A stretch of DNA of 64,000 nt. It comes from Bacteroidota bacterium (GTDB taxonomy: Bacteria; Bacteroidota; Bacteroidia; Chitinophagales; Chitinophagaceae). The position numbers were made by a program, and so were the translations under genes. The notes beneath the pieces are model-generated. The model was not told the DNA's origin. It made no database searches and worked only from the letters and a program-made list of their open reading frames with translations. Of this stretch, positions 36,624 to 45,650 are shown one piece after another. Where the stretch lies: assembly GCA_030706685.1 (NCBI GenBank), contig JAUZOA010000009.1, forward strand, positions 44,643 to 108,642. The letters run 5' to 3'. Every line of letters begins with the position of its first letter. Position 1 is the stretch's first letter.

Positions 36624-36881
36624 TTAGTTCGTTTTTACCCTGTTCTCTTTCGCGTCCGAAGCGGTAGCCCGGTTGCGTACCGCCATTAATTTCCGGTTCC
36701 CGAATGAATACCGGAAGGTCAAACGGATATTTACCGATTCTTCCAACTGGATGAAGTGTACATTAATCTCCTGGTATTGAAGCGAGGCATATGTATTCTG
36801 ACCATAAAATGTATCATTGAAATTAAGGTTGATACTTCCTTTCCTGCCCCCTAGGAATTTTTGTATGGCCTGGCGTGTGAA
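36624..36881 (-). pseudogene. C-terminal remnant of a TonB-dependent outer-membrane receptor
   Basis: Read on the minus strand this frame gives KFLGGRKGSINLNFND, then ASLQYQEINVHF, NIRLTFRYSFGNRK and a stop at 36624-36626. This is the pattern of the final strands of outer-membrane receptors with an extra periplasmic tail (RNRATASDAKENRVKTN). An in-frame stop lies at 36882-36884 and nothing receptor-like precedes it. About 80 codons survive of an expected 800 or so. The 5' side runs into the remnant of another gene. Confidence 0.6.
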
Positions 36882-37061
36882 TCATAACCAGGTCATTATT
36901 CTTTGTAAGCGGGTATGCTTTATCAAACTCGTTGTTATACCTGTACTTCATGTTTACGGTGTCAAGCTTCAGCCATTCGGGGTACAGAACAGATAAATCA
37001 GCATTTTTCAACCCGAGTTCGTTTACAATTGTTTTTACTCGTTTAAAATACTTTACGAAGC
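36862..37061 (-). pseudogene. Fragment resembling a metallo-beta-lactamase-fold hydrolase
   Basis: In the frame overlapping the receptor remnant the minus strand reads YFKRVKTIVNELGLKNADLS, LYPEWLKLDTVNM, then DLVMIHTPGHT, the last being a motif of MBL-fold enzymes just before the metal-binding region. It is cut at its 3' side, where sequence switches to the receptor remnant, and begins at the stop of the dehydratase gene with no start of its own. Only about 65 codons survive. The assignment depends mainly on TPGHT. Confidence 0.4.
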
Positions 37062-38036
37062 CTACGGCACTTTACCTTCCAGTATTTTAGTCAGCTTTAC
37101 CGCATCAATATTTCCGCCGGAGATCACACAAACAATTTTTCCTGTTCCCGCTTTGCCGGTAAGCGCTGCTGCTACAGAAGATCCTCCCGCTCCTTCCGCG
37201 ATCACCCGGCTGCGTTCCGCCAGCAGTTTAATCGCATCCGCTATATGCTGCAGGCTTATAACAATAGAATCATCTACCAACCCACTCACCAGTTCCCACA
37301 TCTCCGCAAGAATGCTTCCACTTCCCATTCCGTCTACAAATGAAGGGGCATATTCAATTTTTACAGGCTCTCCCTTCGCCAATGAAGGCGCTAAAGGAGC
37401 TGCTGTTTCCACTTCAGAAGCAAAAACTTTCGTACCCGGCTTCAGGGTTTTTACAGCCGACGCAATACCGCTGATCAGTCCCCCACCACCATACGGAACA
37501 ATTACCGCATCAACATCCGGCAAGTCTTCCAATATTTCCATTCCAATCGTAGCATTTCCTGCAATTACTTTCAGATCACTTACCGGGTGAACAAACAAAC
37601 CCTTCATGCCTTCAAACTTTCGGGTGACAAGTACCTGCCACCAATCACTAAAAGGTATCTTAATATACCGGGCGCCTAAGCGTGTGATAGCGTCCAGTTT
37701 TGTTTGCGGAGCATGATCCGGAACAATAACGGTACAGGGGATATTCATCGTTCTTGCAGTCCAGGCAACGCCTTGTGCCATATTTCCCGCGCTCGCGGTA
37801 TATACTCCATCGTTCAATAAATTTTTATCTGCGGCATTCAGGATATTGGAGGCGCCTCTCAGCTTAAAAGAGCCTATTGGTTGCAGGTTTTCCAGTTTCA
37901 GGTAAATTTCCCCGGGAAAACTATCAGGATAGAACCGTACAAGGGGAGTGCGGTTTATTTTTCCTTTTATGCGTTGTTGCGCTTCTTTGATTTCGTTTAG
38001 CGGGATAATCAAAGGCAATTTTGGAGTCAGGCTCAT
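37062..38036 (-). CDS. PLP-dependent threonine/serine dehydratase-family protein
   Basis: A 324-residue fold-type II PLP enzyme. The PLP lysine lies in GSFKLRGASN near 57, ASAGNMAQGVAW is the substrate loop, and the phosphate-binding glycine loop is VPYGGGGLISG near 180. It lacks the C-terminal regulatory domain of biosynthetic IlvA, so it is a short, catabolic or racemase-like form. Its start codon overlaps the stop of an ornithine-cyclodeaminase-family gene (ATGA), so they work together. The same pairing occurs in ectoine degradation (EutB/EutC), but other eut genes are not visible. Substrate unresolved. Confidence 0.88.
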   Translation of the reverse strand: MSLTPKLPLIIPLNEIKEAQQRIKGKINRTPLVRFYPDSFPGEIYLKLENLQPIGSFKLRGASNILNAADKNLLNDGVYTASAGNMAQGVAWTARTMNIPCTVIVPDHAPQTKLDAITRLGARYIKIPFSDWWQVLVTRKFEGMKGLFVHPVSDLKVIAGNATIGMEILEDLPDVDAVIVPYGGGGLISGIASAVKTLKPGTKVFASEVETAAPLAPSLAKGEPVKIEYAPSFVDGMGSGSILAEMWELVSGLVDDSIVISLQHIADAIKLLAERSRVIAEGAGGSSVAAALTGKAGTGKIVCVISGGNIDAVKLTKILEGKVP

Positions 38037-39001
38037 GGTTCCATTGTTTTTGTGATCTTCCGGTAAATATGATTGACTGAAAATATATCTTCTACGGCAA
38101 GCCCCAGCGATTTAAAAACAGTTATATCGTCATCGCTTGTGCGCCCGTTTTTTTCCCCCAGCAATATTTCCCCAATCTCTCCTTTTACATGGCTGTTATC
38201 GATAGCCCCTTCGTTTCTGGGGATAATAAAATCTCCTGCTTCATTAAAAATCGATTCGTAACAATCCGTGAATAATTTACTTTTAAGAATAATAGCTGTG
38301 TCGAGTTCACGGGCATGCGGCGTACAGGAGCCCACTGCATTAATATGGGTGCCTTTTGAAACCCATTCAGCTTTTATGACAGGTTGAACAGATGCTGTAA
38401 GCGTACAAATAATATCGACATTCCTTACTGCTTCTTCCGGACTTTTAACAACTGTAACTTCTGTTTTATTTTTGTCAGATACTTTCTCAGCCAGTTGTTT
38501 CGCATTCGCTTCATTCCTGCTCCAGACAATTATCTTTTTTATTTTCCTGACCAGCAACATGGCTTCAATATGGCCAGCAGCCTGTATTCCCGAGCCAAGT
38601 ATGGAAACTGTTTCCGCATCTTTTCTTGCCAGTAAGTTAGTCGCTACCGCGCTCGCCGCAGGTGTACGAATAGCGGTTATTTCATCCGCGTCTGCCATGC
38701 AAAGCGGTCTCCCGTTTTGTGTCTCAAATAATAAAACCATTCCCTGGTGAGAACTGTATCCAAAATTTTTATTGCCGGGAAATACACTGATCACTTTTAT
38801 ACCCATTACATCAATATCTCCGGCATAACCGGGCATCATGCCAAGTAAACCTCTTTTATCCGGCAGCCACATCAGGGGACGCAAAGGCTGAACGCATTTA
38901 CCGCTTGCCAGCGAACGAAATGCTTTTTCCATTACAGGAATACATTCTTGCATAGGTAATAAAGAAATGACTGTTTCTTTATTTATTATTATTGGTTCCA
39001 T
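38033..39001 (-). CDS. Ornithine cyclodeaminase / mu-crystallin family protein
   Basis: ATG 39001 gives 322 residues (MEPIIINKETVISLL), the usual family length; the track start adds 17 residues. The Rossmann motif SILGSGIQAAGHIEAMLLVRKIKKIIVWSR (about 115-145) binds NAD(P)H. KVISVFPGNK and ITAIRTPAASAVA are conserved near the active site, as is NAVGSCTPHARELD. Family members act as ornithine cyclodeaminase, alanine dehydrogenase or imine reductases, so the substrate cannot be named. It overlaps the dehydratase gene by 4 bp and is transcribed first. Confidence 0.88.
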   Translation of the reverse strand: MEPIIINKETVISLLPMQECIPVMEKAFRSLASGKCVQPLRPLMWLPDKRGLLGMMPGYAGDIDVMGIKVISVFPGNKNFGYSSHQGMVLLFETQNGRPLCMADADEITAIRTPAASAVATNLLARKDAETVSILGSGIQAAGHIEAMLLVRKIKKIIVWSRNEANAKQLAEKVSDKNKTEVTVVKSPEEAVRNVDIICTLTASVQPVIKAEWVSKGTHINAVGSCTPHARELDTAIILKSKLFTDCYESIFNEAGDFIIPRNEGAIDNSHVKGEIGEILLGEKNGRTSDDDITVFKSLGLAVEDIFSVNHIYRKITKTMEP

Positions 39002-39227
39002 TGATTTATGCTTACGCCGGGCATTCAATTTACATCTTTTTATGCTTGCCATTCACTTACTTACTCTATTACTCCATTTACGTTTTGTCTTGACGCAAAA
39101 AAAGGTAATCCCGATAGCTATCGGATCGCACCGCACAAGCTTTTATTAGAAACTACTGCAGGCTCAAACAGCCCTGCGTTGCCCGGCCCAGGCGGGACCA
39201 ATTTTCAAAATAGAACCCCGCCCTTCC

Positions 39228-40538
39228 CTACTCGCTGTCCGATTCATCATCAAAGACTATAATAGTGCGTTTTGTTTTTAGCAGGTTCATTATAGTGTCA
39301 GGGTTTATTCTCTCCAACTCAACTTTTATATTTTTTTGACCGGAGGTTCCACTTAAACACCAATTGATCTTATTTATATCCCTATAGCTAAAGTTGAGGG
39401 AAGCGGTATCATTTCCGCTGAAAGGATGTAAGGATAAAGTCCTTTTCAACGTGTCGCGTTCAATCGCATAGGTTTTATATAAACCGGGTTTCATAGTAGC
39501 GATCGTTACAAATCTTTTACCATCCGCAACTCTTTCACTCCAGAACCGCCAGCAAAGCGTATCATTTTCAATCAATTTCAATGTATCGCTATTGACAATG
39601 TAGTTTTTAACTAAAGAATATTCCCTTGACCTATTAATGTTTTCTGTTTTTGTATACCGGTTGTAAGCAAACAGGATATTTAATGTAAAAGAAGTACCGA
39701 TAAAAAGCAGGGCTAGTGTCTTAAGTAATATTGTTGCAACATTCTTGCCCGGAACATACTCATTTTGTTGCAGTACAGCCGGTTGCTGGATAAGGAAAAA
39801 TCTTACCAGTTGCTTAAGCCCGGGAGCCAATAAAAAAAACGCAATAAGAAGAATATAAGCCGACATAACCAGTACGCCTATCTGGTAAGTGTAATTCAGC
39901 ATAATCACATTGATCATTACCGCAATGATGAAGAGTAAACCTGCAACACGGGTACGGTTAAACAGTACCAGGATAGCTCCCAGCGCTTCAAAAAAACCGG
40001 TGAATATTTGATAGGGTCTTCCATATCCAAAAGTTGTCCATAACAAATTGAATGGGCTCAAATCCCCTACGGGTGTATACAAGCCCATCCGCGACGGAGG
40101 CGACATTTGTACAGGAAATACTTTTATGATTCCATAAGCAAATACGATACAGGACAGCGCAACCACCAGGAACCGTGAAAACCAGTAAAACAACTTATTG
40201 TAGTTTGCTCTTTTCCGGTCAACTATTGTCCATAGTCCACCAACCAAAAAGGCTAACAGCAAATAAACAGTATCCCGGATGGTATGTAATGACCCCGAGA
40301 AGGTTGTCCAGCTCTGAGGTATATATTTAAAATGAAAAATATGATCGTTGAGCCAAAGGCAGGGTCTTACAAATATTTTTTCACCCAGCCGCCATATAAA
40401 TAATGTGCCCCCAAATAAATTACCCAGAAAATTTTCTGTAAATATCTGCAGGGTAAGAAACAGGAAGAAAAATCTGAAGGCGATTTTTTGCCCCGTAGTC
40501 CATCGGTGATGGCTGCTTAGTTCCGGTTTAGTTTCCAT
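39228..40538 (-). CDS. Polytopic membrane protein, DoxX/HTTM-like, unknown function
   Basis: ATG 40538 gives 436 residues; the track start adds 42 residues lacking membrane character. About eight hydrophobic segments lie between residues 20 and 320 (KIAFRFFFLFLTLQIF, FLVVALSCIVFAYGIIKVF, GLLFIIAVMINVIMLN, VLVMSAYILLIAFFLLAPG). A soluble C-terminal domain of about 110 residues follows. The segment YQIFTGFFEALGAILVLFNRTRVAGLL resembles DoxX-like proteins. Acidic end FDDESDSE. It follows the promoter side of the cyclodeaminase pair but has a 226-bp gap, so an independent unit is likely. Confidence 0.7.
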   Translation of the reverse strand: METKPELSSHHRWTTGQKIAFRFFFLFLTLQIFTENFLGNLFGGTLFIWRLGEKIFVRPCLWLNDHIFHFKYIPQSWTTFSGSLHTIRDTVYLLLAFLVGGLWTIVDRKRANYNKLFYWFSRFLVVALSCIVFAYGIIKVFPVQMSPPSRMGLYTPVGDLSPFNLLWTTFGYGRPYQIFTGFFEALGAILVLFNRTRVAGLLFIIAVMINVIMLNYTYQIGVLVMSAYILLIAFFLLAPGLKQLVRFFLIQQPAVLQQNEYVPGKNVATILLKTLALLFIGTSFTLNILFAYNRYTKTENINRSREYSLVKNYIVNSDTLKLIENDTLCWRFWSERVADGKRFVTIATMKPGLYKTYAIERDTLKRTLSLHPFSGNDTASLNFSYRDINKINWCLSGTSGQKNIKVELERINPDTIMNLLKTKRTIIVFDDESDSE

Positions 40539-40790
40539 TTTTAAATGTAGAAGCAAAGTGGGTCGCCTTAAACAGAAGTGACCCATTGGCAGCAGGGAAA
40601 TGACCTGCGGCCTGTCTTGTCCTATTACCGGCATTTCACCCCCGGCGATTCTTAAAATGAGCAAAAGTTTTGGAGTTCACTTGTTTAATTTCGCCATTTG
40701 CTAATTGCATAGCCGGGTGCTGAGGGAAAATTGTTTCTTAGTCTAAAACAAACTCCTTGCATTAATTTCACAGAAATATTTCGCTTTAAA

Positions 40791-40850
40791 TTAATTTTCG
40801 CAAACTTCCTTCAGCCTGGCTAATGCTTTGGGCCAGCCTTCAGAAAACAT
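40791..40850 (-). pseudogene. Possible C-terminal remnant of an AHSA1/SRPBCC-family gene
   Basis: In the 460-bp gap 40539-40998 the minus strand reads MFSEGWPKALARLKEVCEN then TAA. GW followed by a short helix with LxxLK is how many SRPBCC-family proteins end. Upstream sequence has stops in all frames that I tried, and no other coding signal is visible in the gap. The fragment is only 19 codons, so the call is tentative. Confidence 0.3.
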
Positions 40851-40998
40851 TTTTTACTTTTTAGTGTGAAATAATGATAAGGCAAAGATGTGATGGTTAT
40901 TCTTTTCAGAGGGGGTGTGAAGGCGACACTTTTAGTGGCTGATTGCGCCAGTCCGGATAGGGTTATAAAAACAGCCTGAAATTCCTGGCAGCTTATTA

Positions 40999-41463
40999 TT
41001 ACTTAGTTCCCCATTCCCAAAGCCCGTATAAAGTTTTTTTCCCGGGGATATGACCATTTTCTTTTAAAATCAAAATAATTTGACCCCTATGATGCGCTTC
41101 ATGAGCAATCATATAACCCAGGAAAGCTTCGGGGTGAGGTTTAAAACCTTTTATTCTCCCGGTAGAGAAACCGGCTCTTAATAAACTAATAATCGCTTCA
41201 CTGCTTTTTCCCATTTCTTCCATCAAAACTTGTTTCGAAAGAGGGGTTTCTTTCTCAAATTTTTTCTGAGACGATAGTAATTCGGGGATAGCGACTTTCA
41301 GCCACATTAACCGGACATTATGGATATGTGCCAGTTGTTCACCGACGCTTCTGCCTTTTGCGACTGATCTGTCAGCAAACCATTCTTCTTTAGTATCCAG
41401 AACCAGCAAGCGGTTCATTTTCTGATTAATTATCCAGGTGTCAATTAAGTTTTCCATATGCAT
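40999..41463 (-). CDS. DinB-family protein
   Basis: A 154-residue four-helix-bundle protein. The three metal-binding histidines typical of DinB are visible: one in QLAHIHNVR near 46 and the pair in AHEAHHRGQIILILKENG near 122. Family members bind Ni/Zn/Fe and include thiol-dependent transferases; the substrate here is unknown. ATG codons at 41463 and 41457 are both possible. Isolated gene, divergent from the NHL-repeat gene. Confidence 0.82.
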   Translation of the reverse strand: MHMENLIDTWIINQKMNRLLVLDTKEEWFADRSVAKGRSVGEQLAHIHNVRLMWLKVAIPELLSSQKKFEKETPLSKQVLMEEMGKSSEAIISLLRAGFSTGRIKGFKPHPEAFLGYMIAHEAHHRGQIILILKENGHIPGKKTLYGLWEWGTK

Positions 41464-41673
41464 TTAATTGACCCAAAACTAATGGGCAGTTTTTATGAAT
41501 GGTAATTATACTTTATAAGAGGCGGGATTCAAGTTTCGCACCATAGAAAACTTTATGAGCGGTCATTATGGGAATGTCATTCCGTGCTATTATTAATTCT
41601 TTGGAAATAGTATTCATTAAAGCAACGCCGGGCTTTCGTTTGATGTCAGTGTTGTATAAAAATTGATACAAGA

Positions 41674-42747
41674 ATGATATATAGTAAAAACTACTTCATC
41701 CTGTTTACCGCAATTATTATGATCGCCGGTACTGGCTGTAAAAAAAATAACCAGGGAAACGGGTTGTCAACAGAAACGAAAGCAACAGTGACTACCATAG
41801 CGGGTGAAGGAACAGGTGCATACGCCAATGGCCCTGCCTTATCCGCCAAATTCGATTCGCCTGTTGATGTGGCTGTTGCCGATGACGGGACTATTTATGT
41901 GGCCGATTACAACAATCATCGCATCCGGAAAATTGCCGGGGACCAGGTATCCACGTTGGCAGGCAACGATACTTTTGACATTTTAAATGGCAATGGTGAA
42001 TTGGCCAGGTTTAAAAACCCTTACCGCATTGCCTTGGATGCGGGTGGCAATCTCTACGTTTTGGACCAGGTTGATCCCCGTGTTCGCAAAATATCTCCTG
42101 CCGGGTATGTATCTACCTATGCCGGTACTGACCAGCCAGGATTTTTGAATGGCGCTACATTAATGGCCCAATTCGAAGTAAATGCGGAAGGTATTGGCGC
42201 CGACGCGCAGGGAAACGTTTATATCGGAGATACCTTTAATGAGCGTATTCGCAGAATCAGTACAGCAGCCCAGGTTAGCACCTTCACCGGTAGCGGCTCT
42301 GAAGGCTTTACGGATGGTGAACCGGGAACGGCGCAATTCAGGTTTCCGGACGGAATTGCCTGCGATAGGCAAGGAAACTTATATGTTGCAGATGCGGGGA
42401 ATTTCTGTATACGCAAAATAAGCCCGGCCGGGGTTGTCACCAGGTTTGCTGGTAGTGGTGTAAGAGGAAATGCAGATGGCAACGCAGGAGTGGCACAATT
42501 CAATTTAATCGGCGATATAGTTGTGGACGGCGGGGGGAATTTATATGTAACAGATGACAATCGTATCCGTAAGGTTACGCCGCAGGGTGTCGTTTCTACA
42601 ATCGCGGGAAGCACGGCCGGTTATGTTGATGGCGACGGTACTACTGCAAAATTTAAAGATCCCGGAGGTTTGGGCATAGATGCACAGGGAAATATCTATG
42701 TAGCAGATATTAACAACAACCGCATCCGCAAAATTAGTTTTCAATAA
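41674..42747 (+). CDS. NHL-repeat lipoprotein
   Basis: A 357-residue lipoprotein (signal ending IAGTGCKKN). Five to six NHL repeats form a probable beta-propeller, each with a VA/YVAD...NHRIRKI pattern: NHRIRKIAG, DPRVRKISP, NERIRRIST, NFCIRKISP, DNRIRKVTP, NNRIRKISF. Gly-rich turns (DGTIYVAD, QGNIYVAD) recur. Such lipoproteins act in binding or scaffolding; no enzymatic residues are evident. Single gene, followed by a strong hairpin shared with the convergent redox operon. Confidence 0.87.
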   Translation: MIYSKNYFILFTAIIMIAGTGCKKNNQGNGLSTETKATVTTIAGEGTGAYANGPALSAKFDSPVDVAVADDGTIYVADYNNHRIRKIAGDQVSTLAGNDTFDILNGNGELARFKNPYRIALDAGGNLYVLDQVDPRVRKISPAGYVSTYAGTDQPGFLNGATLMAQFEVNAEGIGADAQGNVYIGDTFNERIRRISTAAQVSTFTGSGSEGFTDGEPGTAQFRFPDGIACDRQGNLYVADAGNFCIRKISPAGVVTRFAGSGVRGNADGNAGVAQFNLIGDIVVDGGGNLYVTDDNRIRKVTPQGVVSTIAGSTAGYVDGDGTTAKFKDPGGLGIDAQGNIYVADINNNRIRKISFQ

Positions 42748-42784
42748 AATAATCTGGCCAAATTATTCGCCAGAGCTCTTTAAA

Positions 42785-42809
42785 GCCAGCCCCGTTTCCG
42801 GGGGCTGGC
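42785..42809. terminator. Bidirectional terminator-like hairpin
   Basis: GCCAGCCCC (42785-42793) pairs perfectly with GGGGCTGGC (42801-42809), 7-nt loop. It lies between the convergent NHL-repeat and DUF5777 genes. On the minus strand it is followed by TTTAAAG, a weak U-run; on the plus strand none. Confidence 0.6.
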
Positions 42810-42849
42810 GTGGGATATCAATTAACCGGTTACTAAAGCAATAGGCTGT

Positions 42850-43767
42850 TTAAAAAGCCCAAAGTCTCGTAATATTAAAGCCAATCACAAACTGCCCTTT
42901 CGTATAATCATTTTGATTGAAAAAATTATTACTCTGGGGCACAATGCCATAATAATTACCCGCAAAAATCTGGAAGGCATGTGAATCAGTAGTCGTCTCA
43001 AACCCAAATGAAATATTGGGATGAGGATTATTAGTAGGGTGTTGCGTTAGCGGCTGGTCATAGTTTGCAATAATCGACGACTTGTCTGAAATTTTGTACC
43101 TGCCAAGAAAGGCAATAGCAAAATGGCCATTCTTCATCTTTCTTTCTATTTCACCCTTACTGTTCACAAAGGCCTCTACATTATTGAACCAGGAAAAACT
43201 GGGTGCTACCTGCGCGGAGAAGCTCTCAGTTATTTTTCTGGCTACCATTAATTGGTTAAAATAAGAAAACCGGTGCACGCCGTAGGTGAAATTGCTTTTA
43301 TTCCTCGTATCAATAACCATATTGGTAAAATACGAAACACTAACCGGCACTTTGTTATTTTCCGTCTGCCTGATAATGGCGTATTTGGCATTCAGGTCCA
43401 CCTGCATTCTTTCTTTGGTTAACCCCGCGCCAATATTCAGCCGGTTGATAATAACGTAGCTCATGCCAAGACGAATATTAGAAGGCGCAAAAAGTCCAAA
43501 CATATCTTTCGAGCCATTATTAACCGTACCAAATCTATGCTGGATACTCATCTCCAATGAACCTTTCTTGGGTACAATAACAGTCTGGTTATCCATTAAC
43601 CAAACACTTTCGAAAGTGTTTTTTGCCAGCCTGACCGTTTTTATTTCCGGTTCTTCAGCGACGGTAGAATCCTGCGCCAGGAGCTGGTTGGCGCAAATAA
43701 ACAACATTACTGTCGCCAAAGACCTCCCGGTGAAGAATGATAATATTATTTTGGTATATTTTTTCAT
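42850..43767 (-). CDS. DUF5777-type outer-membrane beta-barrel protein
   Basis: A 305-residue protein with signal peptide (to about 32, QLLAQ). It has the DUF5777 pattern: IVPKKGSLEMSIQHRFGTVNNG near 65, then successive amphipathic strands (NIRLGMSYVIINRLNIGAGL, FAIAFLGRYKIS), ending FVIGFNITRLWAF with a C-terminal Phe, suited to barrel insertion. No function is established for the family. It is the last gene of an operon that encodes heme lipoproteins and a quinol-linked membrane complex, 10 bp after a heme lipoprotein gene. In that setting I infer a barrel that brings redox partners to or through the outer membrane. Confidence 0.8.
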   Translation of the reverse strand: MKKYTKIILSFFTGRSLATVMLFICANQLLAQDSTVAEEPEIKTVRLAKNTFESVWLMDNQTVIVPKKGSLEMSIQHRFGTVNNGSKDMFGLFAPSNIRLGMSYVIINRLNIGAGLTKERMQVDLNAKYAIIRQTENNKVPVSVSYFTNMVIDTRNKSNFTYGVHRFSYFNQLMVARKITESFSAQVAPSFSWFNNVEAFVNSKGEIERKMKNGHFAIAFLGRYKISDKSSIIANYDQPLTQHPTNNPHPNISFGFETTTDSHAFQIFAGNYYGIVPQSNNFFNQNDYTKGQFVIGFNITRLWAF

Positions 43768-43777
43768 ACAATTTCTT

Positions 43778-44176
43778 TTAATTGTTATTTGCTCCTTGTT
43801 TTATCCAGGCAAGCACCAATGCGTTATAATCCCTATTCAAACCCCCCGGGGGCATTTGTGTACTTTTTTTACCGGTCAGCCACAGATAGATCACGCTGTT
43901 AACAGGATCAGCAGTATTAAAATAATTTCCGATTTTCAGTGAATTATAGGCATTGGCAGCGCTTAAGTCCGGTACATGGCCGCCGGTTACATGGCACCCG
44001 CTCAAACTGCAACTTTTCGTAAAAATGGGAATAATATCGTTGGAAAAAGTTACAGCTCTTGTTATCTCCGGACCCGTATCAAAGATGACTGTCTTGTCCC
44101 GATAACATCCCGGCAATAAAAATAAAACTGTACTGCTCACCAAAATAATCCCCACTATTGTTTTATTGCGTAACAT
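43778..44176 (-). CDS. Lipoprotein with CX4CH heme-type motif
   Basis: ATG 44176 gives 132 residues with lipobox LLPGC (Cys24); the track start adds 12 residues. The motif CSLSGCH (Cys56, Cys61, His62) has four residues between the cysteines, not two. It otherwise looks like a small cytochrome c: FSNDIIPIFTKSC before the motif and STQMPPGG near residue 106, where Met could be the second axial ligand. The same arrangement occurs in Bacteroidota and planctomycete surface cytochromes, but heme attachment is inferred. It precedes the DUF5777 gene by 10 bp. Confidence 0.75.
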   Translation of the reverse strand: MLRNKTIVGIILVSSTVLFLLPGCYRDKTVIFDTGPEITRAVTFSNDIIPIFTKSCSLSGCHVTGGHVPDLSAANAYNSLKIGNYFNTADPVNSVIYLWLTGKKSTQMPPGGLNRDYNALVLAWIKQGANNN

Positions 44177-44214
44177 GATTGTATAATTTTTAAGTTTGGC
44201 AATAACGGGCATTA

Positions 44215-45564
44215 CTATTGTTTGAATTTCAGCACCAGGTTTGGATTAATACCATGTTGATAGTTGGAACTATTCCAGATGGCTATTCCAAATTGCTGGT
44301 CCTGTAAACCTGTAAAGTCAATATCCTGGTTCAATACATCACCTGTTTTTATTTTACGCTTATATTCAACAACCCAACCACTGCCATTATACACAGCTGC
44401 ACTGGCAATATCTGCTCTTCCGCCAATTAAGGGGACACCGATAAAAGCCGCTATTGATTTTGGCGCTGTCGGGCCTGTTGCTGTAGCGCTTCTTTGATAA
44501 TCTGTACCTACAGTAGGATCTATGGTAGAAGCATCTCCTAAAGTCAAAACACCTGATGAGCTTACCTGGGTTACTTTTTTAGCTCTCCCGCTTACCGTAT
44601 CCGCTACTAATATAAAACCAGTATTTGAACCCGGTATTACCCAGATAGGAACAGCAACGGATGCACCGGTGCCATCTAATTTTAAATTCTGTGAATTACT
44701 AACCTCTCCCTGTGTTGGAGAAACTGTATAATTAGGTCTAAAAGGCCATGTTGCCGATTTAGTTCCGTCCGGAACAATGCCATCCACGTGACGTCCGTTA
44801 GCATTACCACCGGTTAAGTTAGTAATGGCCTGGCCGCCTGCCCAATCCTGGTAATTATCATCCATTTGATTAAGGGATGCATCTTTGCTGATAAAACCTA
44901 AACGACCCCACCACATATCAATTTTTTCGTTGGGCCCATTAGTGTAATGGTTGCCGCTGGCTGAATTGGAAACCATGACCGCCGGGTTTTGCGAATAATC
45001 TAAATAAGGAGTGAAAACATGGCAACTGGCATAACAAGTTTGGGTAAGAAACTTAGGTGTTGACTTATTAATGTTCCAAAGCATGGCAAATTTATCTTCA
45101 CCCCAGCCCTCTCTGGTTAAAACACCACTGCCATCAAATGTCCTGGATGAAGGTTCTTTTTGCCAGCCTGTTTTACCAGCGACATTCAACGCGGGATCAA
45201 AGTACCATGGAGTAACATTGGTGCTTTGAGTAGCATCAGGAATTTCCAGTAAAAAATAAATGTTTTGGTCATCATACATAGACCTTAATGTAGCAGGATA
45301 CTGTTGCCCGATATATCCTGTAAAAAGACCGTTCCCCGCGTCCGGAACAGTTGGGGTGATCTGTAACTTCTGGGCATTGGCCCACGCAGGATCAACCGCC
45401 CCGTCAATGACAGGAGCAGTGGCTGTGAACTGCGAGAACAATTCATTCCCGTTAAGTGCGACAGGCACATCCAATACCTGGTCGGACTTAGTACACTGTG
45501 CCAGGATGAATATGCTTACTATCAAAACTAAAATGACAGTAATACTTAGTTTATATTTTTTCAT
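44215..45564 (-). CDS. Ethylbenzene-dehydrogenase-like (DOMON-type) heme lipoprotein
   Basis: A 449-residue lipoprotein (lipobox ILAQC, Cys24). PVIDGAVDPAWANAQKLQI starts the beta-sandwich seen in heme-binding gamma subunits related to ethylbenzene and DMS dehydrogenases. DDQNIYFLLEIPD and the end QFGIAIWNSSNYQH belong to the same fold. It contains CYASCH (Cys177, Cys181, His182), a CX3CH motif that could hold covalent heme. Between them an insertion with GREGWGEDKFAMLW resembles family members. It should be an outer-membrane-tethered electron carrier of the redox operon. The start is an ATG preceded by an AT-rich leader. Confidence 0.78.
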   Translation of the reverse strand: MKKYKLSITVILVLIVSIFILAQCTKSDQVLDVPVALNGNELFSQFTATAPVIDGAVDPAWANAQKLQITPTVPDAGNGLFTGYIGQQYPATLRSMYDDQNIYFLLEIPDATQSTNVTPWYFDPALNVAGKTGWQKEPSSRTFDGSGVLTREGWGEDKFAMLWNINKSTPKFLTQTCYASCHVFTPYLDYSQNPAVMVSNSASGNHYTNGPNEKIDMWWGRLGFISKDASLNQMDDNYQDWAGGQAITNLTGGNANGRHVDGIVPDGTKSATWPFRPNYTVSPTQGEVSNSQNLKLDGTGASVAVPIWVIPGSNTGFILVADTVSGRAKKVTQVSSSGVLTLGDASTIDPTVGTDYQRSATATGPTAPKSIAAFIGVPLIGGRADIASAAVYNGSGWVVEYKRKIKTGDVLNQDIDFTGLQDQQFGIAIWNSSNYQHGINPNLVLKFKQ

Positions 45565-45650
45565 AAAACATATTTATTAATAAAATTTGTATAAAATATC
45601 AGTTATATACGGCTTCGGTCATAACCAAATCCGCAATACTGCTTTTGTTA

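Noticed and set aside
40851-40998. Upstream part of an SRPBCC gene
   Set aside because: I looked for in-frame continuation of the 19-codon remnant and found stops and no family motifs, so only the remnant is listed.
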